Below are positions 40,812 to 50,272 of a stretch of 64,000 nt of DNA, piece by piece; position 1 is the stretch's first letter, and each line of letters starts with the position of its first letter. The notes beneath the pieces are model-generated. The model had not been told where the DNA came from, searched no databases, and saw only the letters and a program-made list of their open reading frames with translations. This DNA is from Sabulicella glaciei (GTDB lineage Bacteria; Pseudomonadota; Alphaproteobacteria; Acetobacterales; Acetobacteraceae): the NCBI RefSeq assembly GCF_026183895.1, contig NZ_JAPFQI010000002.1, positions 1-64,000 on the forward strand, in the 5' to 3' direction. The translations under genes and the position numbers were made by a program.

Positions 40812-42202
40812 GAGACTGGCCGCGCTTCGACGGGCACGATCTCCTCGCCCTCTGGGCCGAGCCGGACCGCGTCCACGCCGCCTTCCTGGATGTTGCCGGG
40901 CCTGCGGTGGTCAGGGCCACGCTTCCGGCGGAAGCGGGACGCTACCCCGCCCTGTCGCGGCGCTTCCCCGCCGCCGCCTGGTTCGAGCGTTCCATCCGCG
41001 ACCTGTGGGGGTTGGAGGCGGAAGGCGCCGCCGACCTGCGTCCCTGGCTGGATCACGGCCTTTGGCACATCCGGGCGCCGCTCTCGGGCAGCGCCGCGCG
41101 TCACTCGCCCTTGCAGGAATTGCCGGAGTTCCTTCCGGTGGAAGGGGAGGGCATCCACCGCATCCCGGTCGGCCCCATCCATGCCGGGGTGATCGAGGCC
41201 GGGCATTTCCGCTTCCACGTGCAGGGCGAGACGATCGTGCGGCTGGAGGCGCGGCTGGGCTACAAGCACAAGGGCGTGCTGGCGCTGATGCTCGGCAAGT
41301 CGCCCCGCGCCGCCATGCGCTTCGCCGCCCGCCTGTCCGGCGACACCACCGTCGCCCACTCCATCGCCTTCGCCCGCGCGGCCGAGGCCGCGACCGGCGC
41401 CGAGCTGCCGCCCCGCGCCGCGGCGCTGCGTGCCGTGATGCTGGAGCTGGAGCGGCTGCACAACCACCTGAACGACATGGGCTTCCTGGCGAAGGACGCC
41501 GCCTTCGCCCCGCTCAGCGCCCAGTTCGGCCTGCTGCGCGAGGCGCTGCTGCGCGTGCTGGCGCAATGCTTCGGCCACCGGCTGATGATGGACCGCGTGA
41601 TCCCGGGCGGCGTCGCCCTGGACCCGGAGGATGTCTCGCTCGCCCGGCTGCGCGCCGTGCTGGCGGAGATCGGGCGCGAATTGCCGGGTCTGCTGGCGAT
41701 CTACGAGGGACATGCCTCCCTGCAGGACCGGATGATGGGCACGGGCATCATCCCGCCCGCACTGGTCGCTTCCTTTGCGCCAGGTGGCGTGGTTGGGCGC
41801 TCCGCTGGCCGCCCCTTCGACGCGCGGCTGCTGGATGGGCCGATCACCGTGCCGGTGCGCGCGGGGGGCGACGTGGACGCGCGCTGGCGCCAGCGCCATG
41901 ACGAGGCGCTGCATTCCCTGGCCCTGCTGGACGTCATCCTTTCCGCCCTGCCATCCGGCCCCGCCACCGCCCCCCTGCCGCAGCGCGGCGGCGAGGCGGT
42001 GGCGCTGGCCGAGGGCTTCCGCGGCGAATGCCTCGCCTGGCTGCGCCTGGACGATGGCGGGCTGATCGAGGCCAGCTTCCTGCGCGACCCGTCCTGGCTG
42101 CACTGGCCGCTGCTGGAAGCCGCCGTCATCGGCAACATCGTCGCCGATTTCCCGCTGATCAACAAAAGCTTCAACGGCTCCTACTCGGGGTGCGACCTGT
42201 GA
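40808..42202 (+). CDS. hyfG: Large-subunit-like protein (HyfG/NuoCD type) lacking NiFe cysteine ligands
   Basis: A 464-residue fusion of a NuoC-like N-terminal domain (about 1-110, S-I-R-D-L-W-G-L-E near 63-71) and a NuoD/HycE-like domain (H-R-I-P-V-G-P-I-H-A-G near 118-128, L-G-Y-K-H-K-G, E-L-E-R-L-H-N-H-L). True NiFe hydrogenases have two C-x-x-C pairs. Here the first position reads S-G-D-T-T-V-A-H-S with no cysteine, and the end reads S-Y-S-G-C-D-L with a single one. Only three cysteines exist in the protein. It should not bind NiFe and probably acts like the quinone-side subunit of complex I or an Ehr-type complex. Confidence 0.85.
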   Translation: MRDWPRFDGHDLLALWAEPDRVHAAFLDVAGPAVVRATLPAEAGRYPALSRRFPAAAWFERSIRDLWGLEAEGAADLRPWLDHGLWHIRAPLSGSAARHSPLQELPEFLPVEGEGIHRIPVGPIHAGVIEAGHFRFHVQGETIVRLEARLGYKHKGVLALMLGKSPRAAMRFAARLSGDTTVAHSIAFARAAEAATGAELPPRAAALRAVMLELERLHNHLNDMGFLAKDAAFAPLSAQFGLLREALLRVLAQCFGHRLMMDRVIPGGVALDPEDVSLARLRAVLAEIGRELPGLLAIYEGHASLQDRMMGTGIIPPALVASFAPGGVVGRSAGRPFDARLLDGPITVPVRAGGDVDARWRQRHDEALHSLALLDVILSALPSGPATAPLPQRGGEAVALAEGFRGECLAWLRLDDGGLIEASFLRDPSWLHWPLLEAAVIGNIVADFPLINKSFNGSYSGCDL

Positions 42203-42561
42203 CGCTGCGCGGCCTCGTGCCCATCCTGCGGGTCTTCGACGCTGGACTGGCGCGCCAGTTCTATGGGGACTGGCTCGGCTTCCGCTGGGACTGGGAGCAC
42301 CGCTTCGAGCCGGACTTGCCGCTCTATGCCCAGGTCTCGCGCGACGGCGTCACGCTGCACCTGTCCATGCACCACGGCGACGCCACGCCGGGCAGCGCGC
42401 TGCGCCTGCATTGCGACGACGTGGATGCGCTCCACGCCGCGCTGGCGCCCCGTTCCTGGGCGCGTCCTTCCGTGGAGGAGATGCCTTGGGGCGAGCGCGC
42501 CATGCGCGTGACGGACCCCTTCGGCAACCGCCTGCATTTCTTCTCGCCAAAGGAGGCGTGA
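42199..42561 (+). CDS. Glyoxalase superfamily (VOC, bleomycin-resistance-like) protein inside the hyf operon
   Basis: A 120-residue vicinal-oxygen-chelate protein. Two beta-alpha-beta-beta-beta modules are indicated by V-P-I-L-R-V-F-D-A-G-L-A-R-Q-F-Y near the start, the W-E-H-R-F-E-P strand, L-H-L-S-M-H-H-G-D-A, and the terminal D-P-F-G-N-R-L-H-F. It resembles the bleomycin-resistance/glyoxalase-superfamily group. The GTG start overlaps the hyfG stop and its stop overlaps the hyfI ATG, so it is translationally locked between two subunits of the complex. No role in such complexes is known to me. Confidence 0.85.
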   Translation: MTLRGLVPILRVFDAGLARQFYGDWLGFRWDWEHRFEPDLPLYAQVSRDGVTLHLSMHHGDATPGSALRLHCDDVDALHAALAPRSWARPSVEEMPWGERAMRVTDPFGNRLHFFSPKEA

Positions 42562-43079
42562 TGCTCTGGCCCCGCCTGGCGAGGAACCTCCTCTCGCGCC
42601 CTGTCACCGACCCGGCGCCACACCCTTCCCCGGAGATCGTGGAGGCGCTGCGCGCCCGCATGGACGCCGCCGCCCAGCGCCGCCTCGGCCGTTCGCTCTC
42701 CTTGCGCCACGTGGATTCCGGCTCCTGCAACGGCTGCGAGCTGGAGCTGAACGCGACGGAGAACGTGGTGCACGACCTGGAGCGGCTGGGGCTGCGCTTC
42801 GTCGCCAGCCCGCGCCATGCCGACGTCTTGCTCGTCACCGGCCCGCTGACGCGCAACCTCCGCGTGGCGCTGGAGCGCACCCGCGCCGCCACCCCCGAGC
42901 CGTGCTGGGTGGTGGCGATCGGCGACTGCGCGGCGGATGGCGGCGTGTTCAAGGGCTCCTACGCCGTGGAGGGCGGGGTGGCCCAGGCGGTGCCGGTGGA
43001 CCTCCTGATCCCCGGCTGCCCGCCCACCCCGTCGCAGATCCTGGAGGGGCTGCTCGCCCTCATCGAAGCAGGGCGCTGA
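42561..43079 (+). CDS. hyfI: Small-subunit-like [4Fe-4S] protein (HyfI/NuoB type)
   Basis: A 172-residue NuoB/HycG/HyfI protein. All four ligands of the proximal [4Fe-4S] cluster are present: S-C-N-G-C-E-L-E (Cys56, Cys59), G-D-C-A-A-D-G-G (Cys123) and P-G-C-P-P-T-P (Cys153). The cluster is thus intact although the partner large subunit lacks NiFe ligands. The ATG overlaps the VOC gene stop. It is the last gene of the operon. No HyfH-like ferredoxin subunit or maturation genes are in the neighbourhood. Confidence 0.9.
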   Translation: MLWPRLARNLLSRPVTDPAPHPSPEIVEALRARMDAAAQRRLGRSLSLRHVDSGSCNGCELELNATENVVHDLERLGLRFVASPRHADVLLVTGPLTRNLRVALERTRAATPEPCWVVAIGDCAADGGVFKGSYAVEGGVAQAVPVDLLIPGCPPTPSQILEGLLALIEAGR

Positions 43080-43818
43080 GGCTCGGCGTCTCCGCTTCGG
43101 GCGGGGCGTCGCGCAGCACCGCCAGCGCGTCGCCCAGGAAGGCGCAGAAGGCATCGGCGTGGAAGGTACCGTCGCCTCGTCGCGTCTGCACCAGGTCCTA
43201 GGGATTTTCCGCCGCGCGCAGGCTGCCTGCCCGGGACGGGCGCGCGACCCGCGCCTGGGCTTCCAGCGTCGCCAGCGTCTCGCTCAGGCGGTCGGGCGCT
43301 TCCGCGGCCTCGCACAGCTCGGCGCTGCGCGCCTGCTCCACCGCGAGGGCTTCCTGCGCGCGGCGCGCGGCTTGGGCGTCGGGCGCGGTGGAGCGGGCGC
43401 CGAAGTAATAGCCGAACACCCCCGCGATGATGCCGTTCGCGTAGCCGGCCACGGCCTCGTTCAGCGCCAGCGCCTGCGAGAACAGCAGGAGCGGCAGCCC
43501 AACGATGCCCGCCACCAGGGCGAGCACGGCGCGCACCGTCCCTTCCGGCAGCGCCATGGGCAGGTCGCGCAGCGCTGCCACCTGCTCCGGCGTCGTCGCT
43601 GGGTCGCGCAACAGGGCGAAGGGGCGCGCGGCGAGCCATCACAGAAAGGCGGCGAAGCCCAGCCCCACGCAGAAGATCAGCAGGGCCGCGAAAGCGGCCG
43701 GCGCAGCCAGGGCACCGGCCTGCCAGGTGGCGAACAGGAGGGCGAGAAAGTCGAGGAGGGGGTAGTGGAAGCGAGGGGCAAGGGCGGTCTCCGGTTCAGC
43801 CGCCCCAAATGTTCCTAA
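43060..43818 (-). pseudogene. Membrane protein gene broken by two in-frame stop codons
   Basis: A single minus-strand frame codes sensibly through this whole interval but is cut by TGA at 43639-43641 and TAG at 43198-43200. The first part gives a membrane segment (D-F-L-A-L-L-F-A-T-W, then L-L-I-F-C-V-G-L-G-F). The middle 137 residues contain E-G-T-V-R-A-V-L-A-L-V-A-G-I-V-G and a second hydrophobic stretch. The last part reads G-D-G-T-F-H-A-D-A-F-C-A-F-L-G-D-A-L to a TGA inside the hyfI end. No ATG, GTG or TTG precedes the first segment after the upstream TAG. I do not recognise the family. Confidence 0.6.
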
Positions 43819-43887
43819 TTCGTTCTATGAGTCCAGCAAAACAGGAACTTCGTCCCACGGCGTGGCCCGCATAACACGCTCACAGCA

Positions 43888-43919
43888 TGGAAAGGCCCCG
43901 CGGCAGGGCGCCGCGGGGC
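43888..43919 (-). terminator. Rho-independent-type terminator of asd
   Basis: A perfect 10-bp stem (gccccgcggc / gccgcggggc, 43895-43904 and 43910-43919) with a 5-base loop lies just past the asd stop. On the minus strand it is followed by a short CCTTTCC run, a weak T-tract. Confidence 0.55.
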
Positions 43920-43925
43920 GGGAAA

Positions 43926-44957
43926 TCAGGCCGCCTGCTTCTGCAGCAGGCCTTGGCGCACCAGTTCCTCCGCGATCTGCACGGCGTTCAGCGCCGCGCC
44001 CTTGCGGAGGTTGTCGCCCACGCACCAGAAGGCGAGGCCGTGCGGCACGGTCGGGTCCTTGCGCAGCCGCGACACGAACACCGCATCCTCGCCCGCCGCG
44101 TCGAGCTGAGTGACGTAGCCACCATCCTCGCGCCGGTCCACGAGCTGGAGGCCGGGTGCGTCGCGCAAGGCGTCGCGCGCCTGGGCGACGGTGATCGGCC
44201 CCTCGAACTCCACGTGGACCGCTTCGGAATGGCCGACGAAGACGGGCACACGCACGGCGGTGGCGACCACGGCGATGTCGGGATCGAGGATCTTCCTCGT
44301 CTCCACCGCCATCTTCCACTCCTCCTTCGTGAACCCGTCCTCCATGAACTTGTCGATGTGCGGGATGCAGTTGAAGGCGATGGGCTTGGTGAACTGCTCG
44401 ACCACCGGCTGGTCGTGGACGAAGGAGCCCTTGGTTTGGTTGAACAGCTCGTCCATCGCCTCCTTCCCCGCGCCGGAGACGCTCTGGTAGGTGGCGACGA
44501 CCACGCGCTTGATGCGGCTGATGGCATGCAGCGGCTTCAGCGCCACCACCATCTGAATGGTCGAGCAGTTGGGGTTGGCGATGATGCCGCGCTTGCGGAA
44601 GCCAGCGATGGCCTGCGGGTTCACCTCCGGCACCACCAGCGGCACGTCCGGCTCCATCCGGAACTGGCTGGTGTTGTCGATCACCACGCAGCCCTGGGCG
44701 GCGGCGCGCGGCGCATGCACCGCCGAGACGGAGGCGCCCGGCGAGAACAGGCCGATATCCGTGCCCGTGAAGTCGAAGGTCTCCAGGTTTTTCACCGTCA
44801 GGATCTGCTTCTCGCCGAAGGAGACCTGCTGACCAGCCGAACGCCCGCTGGCCAGCGCGACGACCTCGCTGGCGGGGAAGTTGCGCTCGGACAGCGTCTT
44901 CAGCATCTCGCGCCCCACCGCACCGGTGGCGCCGACGACCGCGACCCTGTAGCCCAT
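43926..44957 (-). CDS. asd: Aspartate-semialdehyde dehydrogenase
   Basis: A 343-residue enzyme that reduces aspartyl-4-phosphate to aspartate semialdehyde, the branch point to lysine, threonine, methionine and diaminopimelate. The NADP fold begins V-A-V-V-G-A-T-G-A-V-G-R-E-M. The catalytic cysteine is Cys131 in A-N-P-N-C-S-T-I-Q, and the later H-I-D-K-F, G-H-S-E-A-V and R-L-R-K-D-P segments are typical. A GTG five codons upstream is possible; ATG 44957 starts directly with the Rossmann strand. The gene stands alone with a terminator behind it. Confidence 0.93.
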   Translation of the reverse strand: MGYRVAVVGATGAVGREMLKTLSERNFPASEVVALASGRSAGQQVSFGEKQILTVKNLETFDFTGTDIGLFSPGASVSAVHAPRAAAQGCVVIDNTSQFRMEPDVPLVVPEVNPQAIAGFRKRGIIANPNCSTIQMVVALKPLHAISRIKRVVVATYQSVSGAGKEAMDELFNQTKGSFVHDQPVVEQFTKPIAFNCIPHIDKFMEDGFTKEEWKMAVETRKILDPDIAVVATAVRVPVFVGHSEAVHVEFEGPITVAQARDALRDAPGLQLVDRREDGGYVTQLDAAGEDAVFVSRLRKDPTVPHGLAFWCVGDNLRKGAALNAVQIAEELVRQGLLQKQAA

Positions 44958-45069
44958 GACCCAAAGCTCCACTTGACAAGAGGGCGCCTCCTTTACGCCC
45001 CCCGCCCCGGCACGTCCAGCAATCCGCCCGGTTGAGCCGCGGGGCCGCCGGGTCTATCCCCCGGTGCGC

Positions 45070-46242
45070 ATGGATTCTGCCCCGCCCGAGGCCCGCCCCG
45101 CCGGTCCGCTCGCCCTTTACCGCGCCCGCGTCGCCGCCGGGGCGCTGCGCCCCGATCCGGCCCAGGCCCAGGCGGCGGAGCGGCTGCAGGGCTTGTGGAA
45201 GACCCTGCGCGGCTACGACCCCAGCCCCGCCGCTCCCGCGCCGAAGCCCACGGGGCTGCTGGGGCGGCTCTTCGGCAAGCGCGGCTCGGGCGACCTCGCG
45301 CCGCCCGAGGACATGCCGGAAGGGCTCTACCTCGTCGGCGCAGTGGGGCGCGGCAAGTCCATGCTGATGGACCTGTTCTTCGAGACGGCGGAGGTGCCGC
45401 GCAAGAAGCGCATCCACTTTCACGCCTTCATGCAGCAGGCGCACCAGCGCATCCATCGCTGGAAGAAGGAGAACCCGGGCAGCGACGATCCGATCCCGCC
45501 GCTCGCGGATGTGGTCACGGCCGAGGCGGCGCTGCTGTGCTTCGACGAGTTCCAGGTGCACGACATCACCGACGCGATGATCCTGGGGCGCTTGTTCGAG
45601 GCGCTCTTCGCGCGCGGGGTCGTCGTGGTCGCGACCAGCAACACCGCGCCCGACGACCTGTTCAAGGGCAAGCCCGGGCGCGACGCCTTCCTGCCCTTCA
45701 TCGCGCTGATCAAGCAGCACGTGGAGGTGCTGCATCTGGAAGCGCAGGGGGATTACCGACGCGAGCGCATCCGGGGCCTTCCCACCTGGCACTTCCCCGC
45801 CGATGCGCGGGCCGAGCGCGCGCTGGATGCGGCCTTTGCCGAACTTGCGGGGACGCCGCACGGCACGCCCTGCACGCTCACCGTGCTGGGGCGCGCGGTG
45901 GAGGTGCCGCAGGCGTCGCGCGGCGTGGCGCGCATGGATTTCGACGCGGCGTGCGGCGCCTTTCTCGGCCCCGCCGACTACCTCGCCATCGCGACGCATT
46001 TCCACACGCTGGTGCTGGATGGAATCCCGCGCCTGGGCCCGGAGAATTTCGACAAGGCGCGACGCTTCATCACGCTGGTGGACGCGCTCTACGAGCATCG
46101 CTGCAAGCTCGTTGCGAGTGCGGAAGCCGAGCCGGACCGGCTCTACGAACGTGGCGAAAATGCGGCGATGTTCGAGCGTACTGCATCACGTCTCATGGAA
46201 ATGCAGAGTCAGGACTATTTGGGGTTGCCTCACCTGCCCTGA
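45070..46242 (+). CDS. zapE: Cell division protein ZapE (AFG1-family ATPase)
   Basis: A 390-residue AFG1/ZapE P-loop ATPase. Walker A is G-A-V-G-R-G-K-S (about 95-102), Walker B is L-L-C-F-D-E-F-Q-V, and the sensor-1 region reads V-V-A-T-S-N. The family segments Y-L-V-G-A-V-G-R-G-K and R-F-I-T-L-V-D-A-L-Y-E-H near the end are present. ZapE acts at the division septum and in respiratory-chain quality control. GTG 45064 is an alternative two codons upstream. In many alphaproteobacteria this gene lies next to mdh, as here, with one gene between. Confidence 0.9.
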   Translation: MDSAPPEARPAGPLALYRARVAAGALRPDPAQAQAAERLQGLWKTLRGYDPSPAAPAPKPTGLLGRLFGKRGSGDLAPPEDMPEGLYLVGAVGRGKSMLMDLFFETAEVPRKKRIHFHAFMQQAHQRIHRWKKENPGSDDPIPPLADVVTAEAALLCFDEFQVHDITDAMILGRLFEALFARGVVVVATSNTAPDDLFKGKPGRDAFLPFIALIKQHVEVLHLEAQGDYRRERIRGLPTWHFPADARAERALDAAFAELAGTPHGTPCTLTVLGRAVEVPQASRGVARMDFDAACGAFLGPADYLAIATHFHTLVLDGIPRLGPENFDKARRFITLVDALYEHRCKLVASAEAEPDRLYERGENAAMFERTASRLMEMQSQDYLGLPHLP

Positions 46243-46290
46243 TTGAAATAAGCCGCAACACGGGAAAGAGACTGGGGAAAAGGGGGTTTC

Positions 46291-47948
<1,658 letters not shown>

Positions 47949-47979
47949 TCCCACCCCGAGACGCAGCAGGAAACCAGCC

Positions 47980-49173
47980 ATGAACATCCATGAGTACCAG
48001 GGCAAGGAACTGCTGCGCCGCTACGGCGTGGCGGTGCTGGACGGCCATGTCGCGTGGACGGCCGAGGAGGCCGAGGCCGCCGCGCGCAAGCTGCCCGGCC
48101 CGATCTACGTGGTGAAGTCGCAGATCCACGCGGGCGGCCGCGGCGCCGGCCGCTTCACCGACGACCCGAACGGCAAGGGCGGCGTCCGCCTCGCCAAGTC
48201 GCCCGAGGAGGCCCGCGCGGCCGCCGAGGCGATGATCGGCCACACGCTGGTCACCAAGCAGACCGGGCCCGAGGGCAAGCTCGTCTCCCGCGTCTATGTC
48301 GAGGCGGGCTGCGACATCGCGCGCGAGCTCTACCTTTCGCTGCTGCTGGACCGCGAAACCTCGCGCATCGTCATCATGGCCTCCACCGAGGGCGGCATGG
48401 AGATCGAGGAGGTCGCCGAGCACCAGCCGGAGAAGATCCTCAAGGTCCATGTGGACCCGGCGACGGGGTTCAGCGGCTGGCACGGCCGCAAGCTGGCCTT
48501 CGCCCTCGGCCTCGAGGGCAAGCAGGTCAACTCCTTCGTGAAGTTCGTCGAGGCGATGTACCGTGCCTATGTCGAGCTGGACTGCGCCATCGTCGAGGTG
48601 AACCCGCTGGTGGTCACCAAGGCCGGCGAGGTGGTGGCGCTCGACGCCAAGGTGTCCTTCGACGACAACGCGCTGTTCCGCCACAAGGACCTCGAGGCGC
48701 TGCGCGACGACAGCGAGATGGACCCGAAGGAGCTGGACGCCGTCACGCACGAGCTGAACTACGTGGCGCTGGACGGCGAGATCGGCTGCATGGTGAACGG
48801 CGCCGGCCTCGCCATGGCGACCATGGACATCATCAAGCTCTACGGCTCCTCGCCGGCGAACTTCCTGGACGTGGGCGGCACGGCGGACGCGGCGCGGGTG
48901 ACGGAGGCGTTCCGCATCATCACCAGCGACGCCAACGTGAAGGGCATCCTGGTCAACATCTTCGGCGGCATCGCCAAGTGCGACATGATCGCCGAGGGCA
49001 TCGTCGCTGCCTCCAAGAACCTGGACCTCAAGGTCCCCCTCGTGGTCCGACTGGAAGGCACGAACGTGGAGCTCGGCAAGAAGATCCTGGCCGAGAGCGG
49101 GCTGAAGATCATCCCCGCGGACAACCTGGCCGACGCCGCCCAGAAGGCGGTCGCGGCGGTGAAGGGCGCCTGA
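47980..49173 (+). CDS. sucC: Succinyl-CoA synthetase beta subunit
   Basis: A 397-residue ADP/GDP-forming succinate-CoA ligase beta subunit. It begins [10 protein letters not shown], has the ATP-grasp domain with [12 protein letters not shown], and ends with the CoA-ligase domain ([17 protein letters not shown]). Length and order are canonical. With SucD it makes succinate and a nucleoside triphosphate from succinyl-CoA. CAGGA lies upstream of the ATG, and sucD starts two bases after its stop. Confidence 0.95.
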   Translation: MNIHEYQGKELLRRYGVAVLDGHVAWTAEEAEAAARKLPGPIYVVKSQIHAGGRGAGRFTDDPNGKGGVRLAKSPEEARAAAEAMIGHTLVTKQTGPEGKLVSRVYVEAGCDIARELYLSLLLDRETSRIVIMASTEGGMEIEEVAEHQPEKILKVHVDPATGFSGWHGRKLAFALGLEGKQVNSFVKFVEAMYRAYVELDCAIVEVNPLVVTKAGEVVALDAKVSFDDNALFRHKDLEALRDDSEMDPKELDAVTHELNYVALDGEIGCMVNGAGLAMATMDIIKLYGSSPANFLDVGGTADAARVTEAFRIITSDANVKGILVNIFGGIAKCDMIAEGIVAASKNLDLKVPLVVRLEGTNVELGKKILAESGLKIIPADNLADAAQKAVAAVKGA

Positions 49174-49175
49174 CC

Positions 49176-50072
49176 ATGGCCATCCTCGTCGACAAGAACA
49201 CGAAGGTCATGACCCAGGGCTTCACCGGGGCCCAGGGCACCTTCCACGCCAGCCAGGGCATTGCCTACGGCTCGAACTACGTGGGCGGCGTGACGCCGGG
49301 CAAGGGGGGCACCATGCACCCCACGCTGAACCTGCCCGTTTTCAACACGGTGGCCGAATGCCGGGAAAAGACCGGCGCCGATGCCTCCGTGATCTACGTC
49401 CCCGCCGCCTTCGCCGCCGACAGCATCATGGAGGCGATCGACGCCGAGGTGCCGCTGATCATCTGCATCACCGAGGGCATTCCCGTGCTCGACATGGTGC
49501 GGGTGAAGCGCGCGCTGGGGGGCTCCAAGTCCATCCTGGTGGGCCCGAACTGCCCCGGCGTCATCACGCCCGAGGCGTGCAAGATCGGCATCATGCCCGG
49601 CCATATCCACCGCCGCGGCTCGGTCGGCATCGTGTCCCGCTCGGGCACGCTGACCTACGAGGCGGTGGCTCAGACCACGGCGGCCGGGCTTGGCCAATCC
49701 TCCTGCGTCGGCATCGGCGGCGACCCGGTGAAGGGCATGGACTTCGTGGACGTGCTGGAGCTGTTCCTTCGGGACGACGAGACGAAGTCGCTGATCATGA
49801 TCGGCGAGATCGGCGGGCAGTCCGAGATCCTCGCGGCCGAGTTCCTGGCCCGGGAGAATTTCGGTCCCGGCAAGCCGAATAAGCCAGTGGTCGGCTTCAT
49901 CGCCGGCGCCACCGCCCCCCCGGGCCGCCGCATGGGCCATGCCGGTGCCGTGATCTCGGGTGGCAAGGACACGGCGGAGGCGAAGATGGAGGCGATGAGG
50001 TCCGCCGGCATCCACGTCGCCGACAGCCCGGCGAGCCTCGGCTCGACCATGGTGCGGGCGCTGAAGGGTTGA
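49176..50072 (+). CDS. sucD: Succinyl-CoA synthetase alpha subunit
   Basis: A 298-residue alpha subunit. It shows [12 protein letters not shown] near the N-terminus (CoA-binding fold), [11 protein letters not shown], and the phosphohistidine region [14 protein letters not shown] near 240-255, where the histidine carries the phosphate in catalysis. It is tightly coupled to sucC and followed by a hairpin that may end the mdh-sucCD transcript. Confidence 0.95.
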   Translation: MAILVDKNTKVMTQGFTGAQGTFHASQGIAYGSNYVGGVTPGKGGTMHPTLNLPVFNTVAECREKTGADASVIYVPAAFAADSIMEAIDAEVPLIICITEGIPVLDMVRVKRALGGSKSILVGPNCPGVITPEACKIGIMPGHIHRRGSVGIVSRSGTLTYEAVAQTTAAGLGQSSCVGIGGDPVKGMDFVDVLELFLRDDETKSLIMIGEIGGQSEILAAEFLARENFGPGKPNKPVVGFIAGATAPPGRRMGHAGAVISGGKDTAEAKMEAMRSAGIHVADSPASLGSTMVRALKG

Positions 50073-50089
50073 TCCAGGCCTTCTGAACG

Positions 50090-50128
50090 GCGCCGCAACG
50101 CGATTTTGCGGCGCAGCACGGCCATTTT
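50090..50128 (+). terminator. Hairpin with T-run downstream of sucD
   Basis: A 9-bp perfect stem (gcgccgcaa / ttgcggcgc) with a 7-base loop lies 18 bases after the sucD stop. A TTTTT run follows ten bases after the stem. The spacing is longer than ideal, so termination may be partial. It leaves about 145 bases for a separate sucA promoter. Confidence 0.5.
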
Positions 50129-50272
50129 TCCCCCTCTCCCATGCGGGAGGGGGGATGCCTCGCCACCGCCATCATCCCTATGTTAAGCGACCCCGCCGCA
50201 GGCTCCGTCCTGCGGCGAAGCATGCTGCATGAAGAAGGACCGGCCGCCGAAACGCGGACCGGGAGGACAAGA

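Noticed and set aside
39680-42103. A minus-strand open frame of about 800 codons opposite hyfF and hyfG
   Set aside because: No family motif, biased composition, and full overlap with well-identified genes.
40808-43079. Calling the hyf-like cluster a functional NiFe hydrogenase
   Set aside because: Both cysteine pairs needed to bind NiFe are missing from the large subunit and no maturation genes are present.
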